A DNA stretch of 14,197 nucleotides from Pseudomonadota bacterium (GTDB lineage Bacteria > Pseudomonadota > Alphaproteobacteria > Rhodospirillales > 2-02-FULL-58-16). Made by a program: the position numbers and the translations under genes. Below are positions 13,441 through 14,197 of this stretch, piece after piece. Below the pieces are notes generated by a model. The model did not search any database. It was given only the letters and a program-made list of their open reading frames with translations, and was not told where the DNA came from. The stretch is from contig JACZWD010000047.1 of assembly GCA_022572335.1 (NCBI GenBank), positions 1-14,197 of the forward strand, written 5' to 3'. Every line of letters starts with the position of its first letter. The first letter of the stretch is position 1.

Positions 13441-14197
13441 GCGTCGTCCTGCTTATTACGGCGCTCGCCGCCCTGGGGGCCATCGCCTTCTCGTCGTGGG
13501 TCTTCCGCGTCCTGGGGCGGGCCCAGCACGAGACCGATCTGCGCGCCCGCGAGTTGGCTGCGATAAACGAGGCGAGCCTCGCCCTCTCTTCCGATCTCGA
13601 TCTTGATTCGGTCCTCCAGCGCGTCGTCGATCTCAGCCGCGAGGTGACCGATGCCGACTACGGTGCCCTGGCCCTCTTGGGCGAAGACGGAGAGGTAGCT
13701 GAGTTCCTGACGTCGGGCATCGGCCCGGAAAAGCGAGAGCACATCGGAGGGCTGCCGGAGGGCGAGGGGCTGCTGGGCGTCGTGATGCGCGAGGGCGAGA
13801 CGCTGCGGATCGACCGCATCACCGAGCACCCGGATTCCTCCGGCTTTCCACCCCACCATCCTCCCATGACCAGCTTTATCGGTCTGCCGATCGTCTACGA
13901 GGGGCGAATCGTCGGTGATCTCTATCTGACGGACAAGAACAGCGGCCAACCATTTACCAAGCAGGACGAGGAGATGCTGCGCACCTTCGCCGCCCACGCC
14001 GCTATCGCCATCGAGAACGCACGCTTGTACGGCCAGGTGCAGGACCTAGCGGTGCTGGAAGAGCGCGATCGCATCGGTATGGACCTGCGATGGGGTGATC
14101 CAATCGCTCTACGCCACCGGCCTCACGTTGGAGAACGCACTGGAGGATCTGGAGCATGATCCGGCCCAGGTGCAGCCCCAACTCGCGAAGGTGATCC
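13407..14197 (+). CDS. GAF-domain sensor histidine kinase fragment (NarL-type), frameshifted and 3' truncated
   Basis: The frame encodes one membrane helix (VGVVLLITALAALGAIAF), a short linker helix (RARELAAINEASLALSS), a GAF domain from about DLDSVLQRVVDLSREVTDAD through PPMTSFIGLPIVYEGRIVGD to the end of AHAAIAIENARLY, then QVQDLAVLEERDRIGMDL. In HisKA_3 kinases this last segment continues as H-D-G-x-x-Q. Here the histidine codon is damaged: after CTG (14085-14087) only one base precedes GAT (14089-14091), so two bases are missing and the frame shifts. From 14089 the expected sequence resumes in the new frame (DGVIQSLYATGLTLENALED) and stays open to the window end. GTG codons at 13407 and 13437 could be starts, but the 5' end may be cut by the junction. 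The style recalls Chloroflexota or Actinomycetota kinases; this is impression, not a search result. Confidence 0.75.

Noticed and set aside
11936..13483. Taking the whole 515-codon frame as an intact SMC-type protein
   Set aside because: The first ~25 residues are antisense to the GAF gene's membrane helix, and a real SMC needs an N-terminal Walker A domain and a hinge, which are absent.

Overview
The window looks like a GC-rich alphaproteobacterial chromosome segment, probably Rhodospirillales-like. The reasons are the gene order ftsZ-lpxC-bamD-recN-ligA (the tail of a division/cell-wall cluster), a split Fo operon with both b' and b genes (atpI-atpB-atpE-atpF'-atpF) apart from the F1 genes, and an smc gene just upstream of atpI. 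It may be a metagenome-derived contig: it opens inside ftsZ, and its last ~790 bases look as if they come from a different genome.

Layout. 1-6720 (+): 3' part of ftsZ, then lpxC (lipid A synthesis), bamD (outer-membrane protein assembly lipoprotein), recN (DNA break repair) and ligA (NAD-dependent DNA ligase), with recN and ligA overlapping as GTGA. 6721-~9028: a visibly less GC-rich accessory island. It holds a leftward two-gene cassette: a 98-aa unknown protein, then a large protein with a P-loop-like N-terminus and a nucleoside-deoxyribosyltransferase-like C-terminus. The large gene is interrupted by an in-frame TAG just before its probable active-site glutamate. The island also holds a DnaA-box cluster, and its right edge carries two near-copies of the ligA 3' end (each again spelling xLIG-stop), as expected of an element that entered the end of ligA. 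9029-9077: a double hairpin that probably terminates the atp operon. 9103-11706 (-): Fo genes of the ATP synthase with a probable promoter at 11764-11792. 11860-11927: a nested GC palindrome behind smc. 11936-~13410 (-): C-terminal part of smc. ~13407-14197 (+): a GAF-domain sensor-kinase fragment of different character.

The housekeeping blocks are ordinary. The points of interest are (1) the ligA-end island with its att-like repeats, (2) its unrecognised P-loop/deoxyribosyltransferase-like cassette and the amber codon, (3) the DnaA-box cluster inside it, and (4) the smc/GAF junction near 13.41 kb with a two-base frameshift exactly at the kinase's expected phospho-acceptor histidine, which suggests a chimeric or error-prone contig end. 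No integrase, transposase, tRNA, rRNA or CRISPR array was seen.
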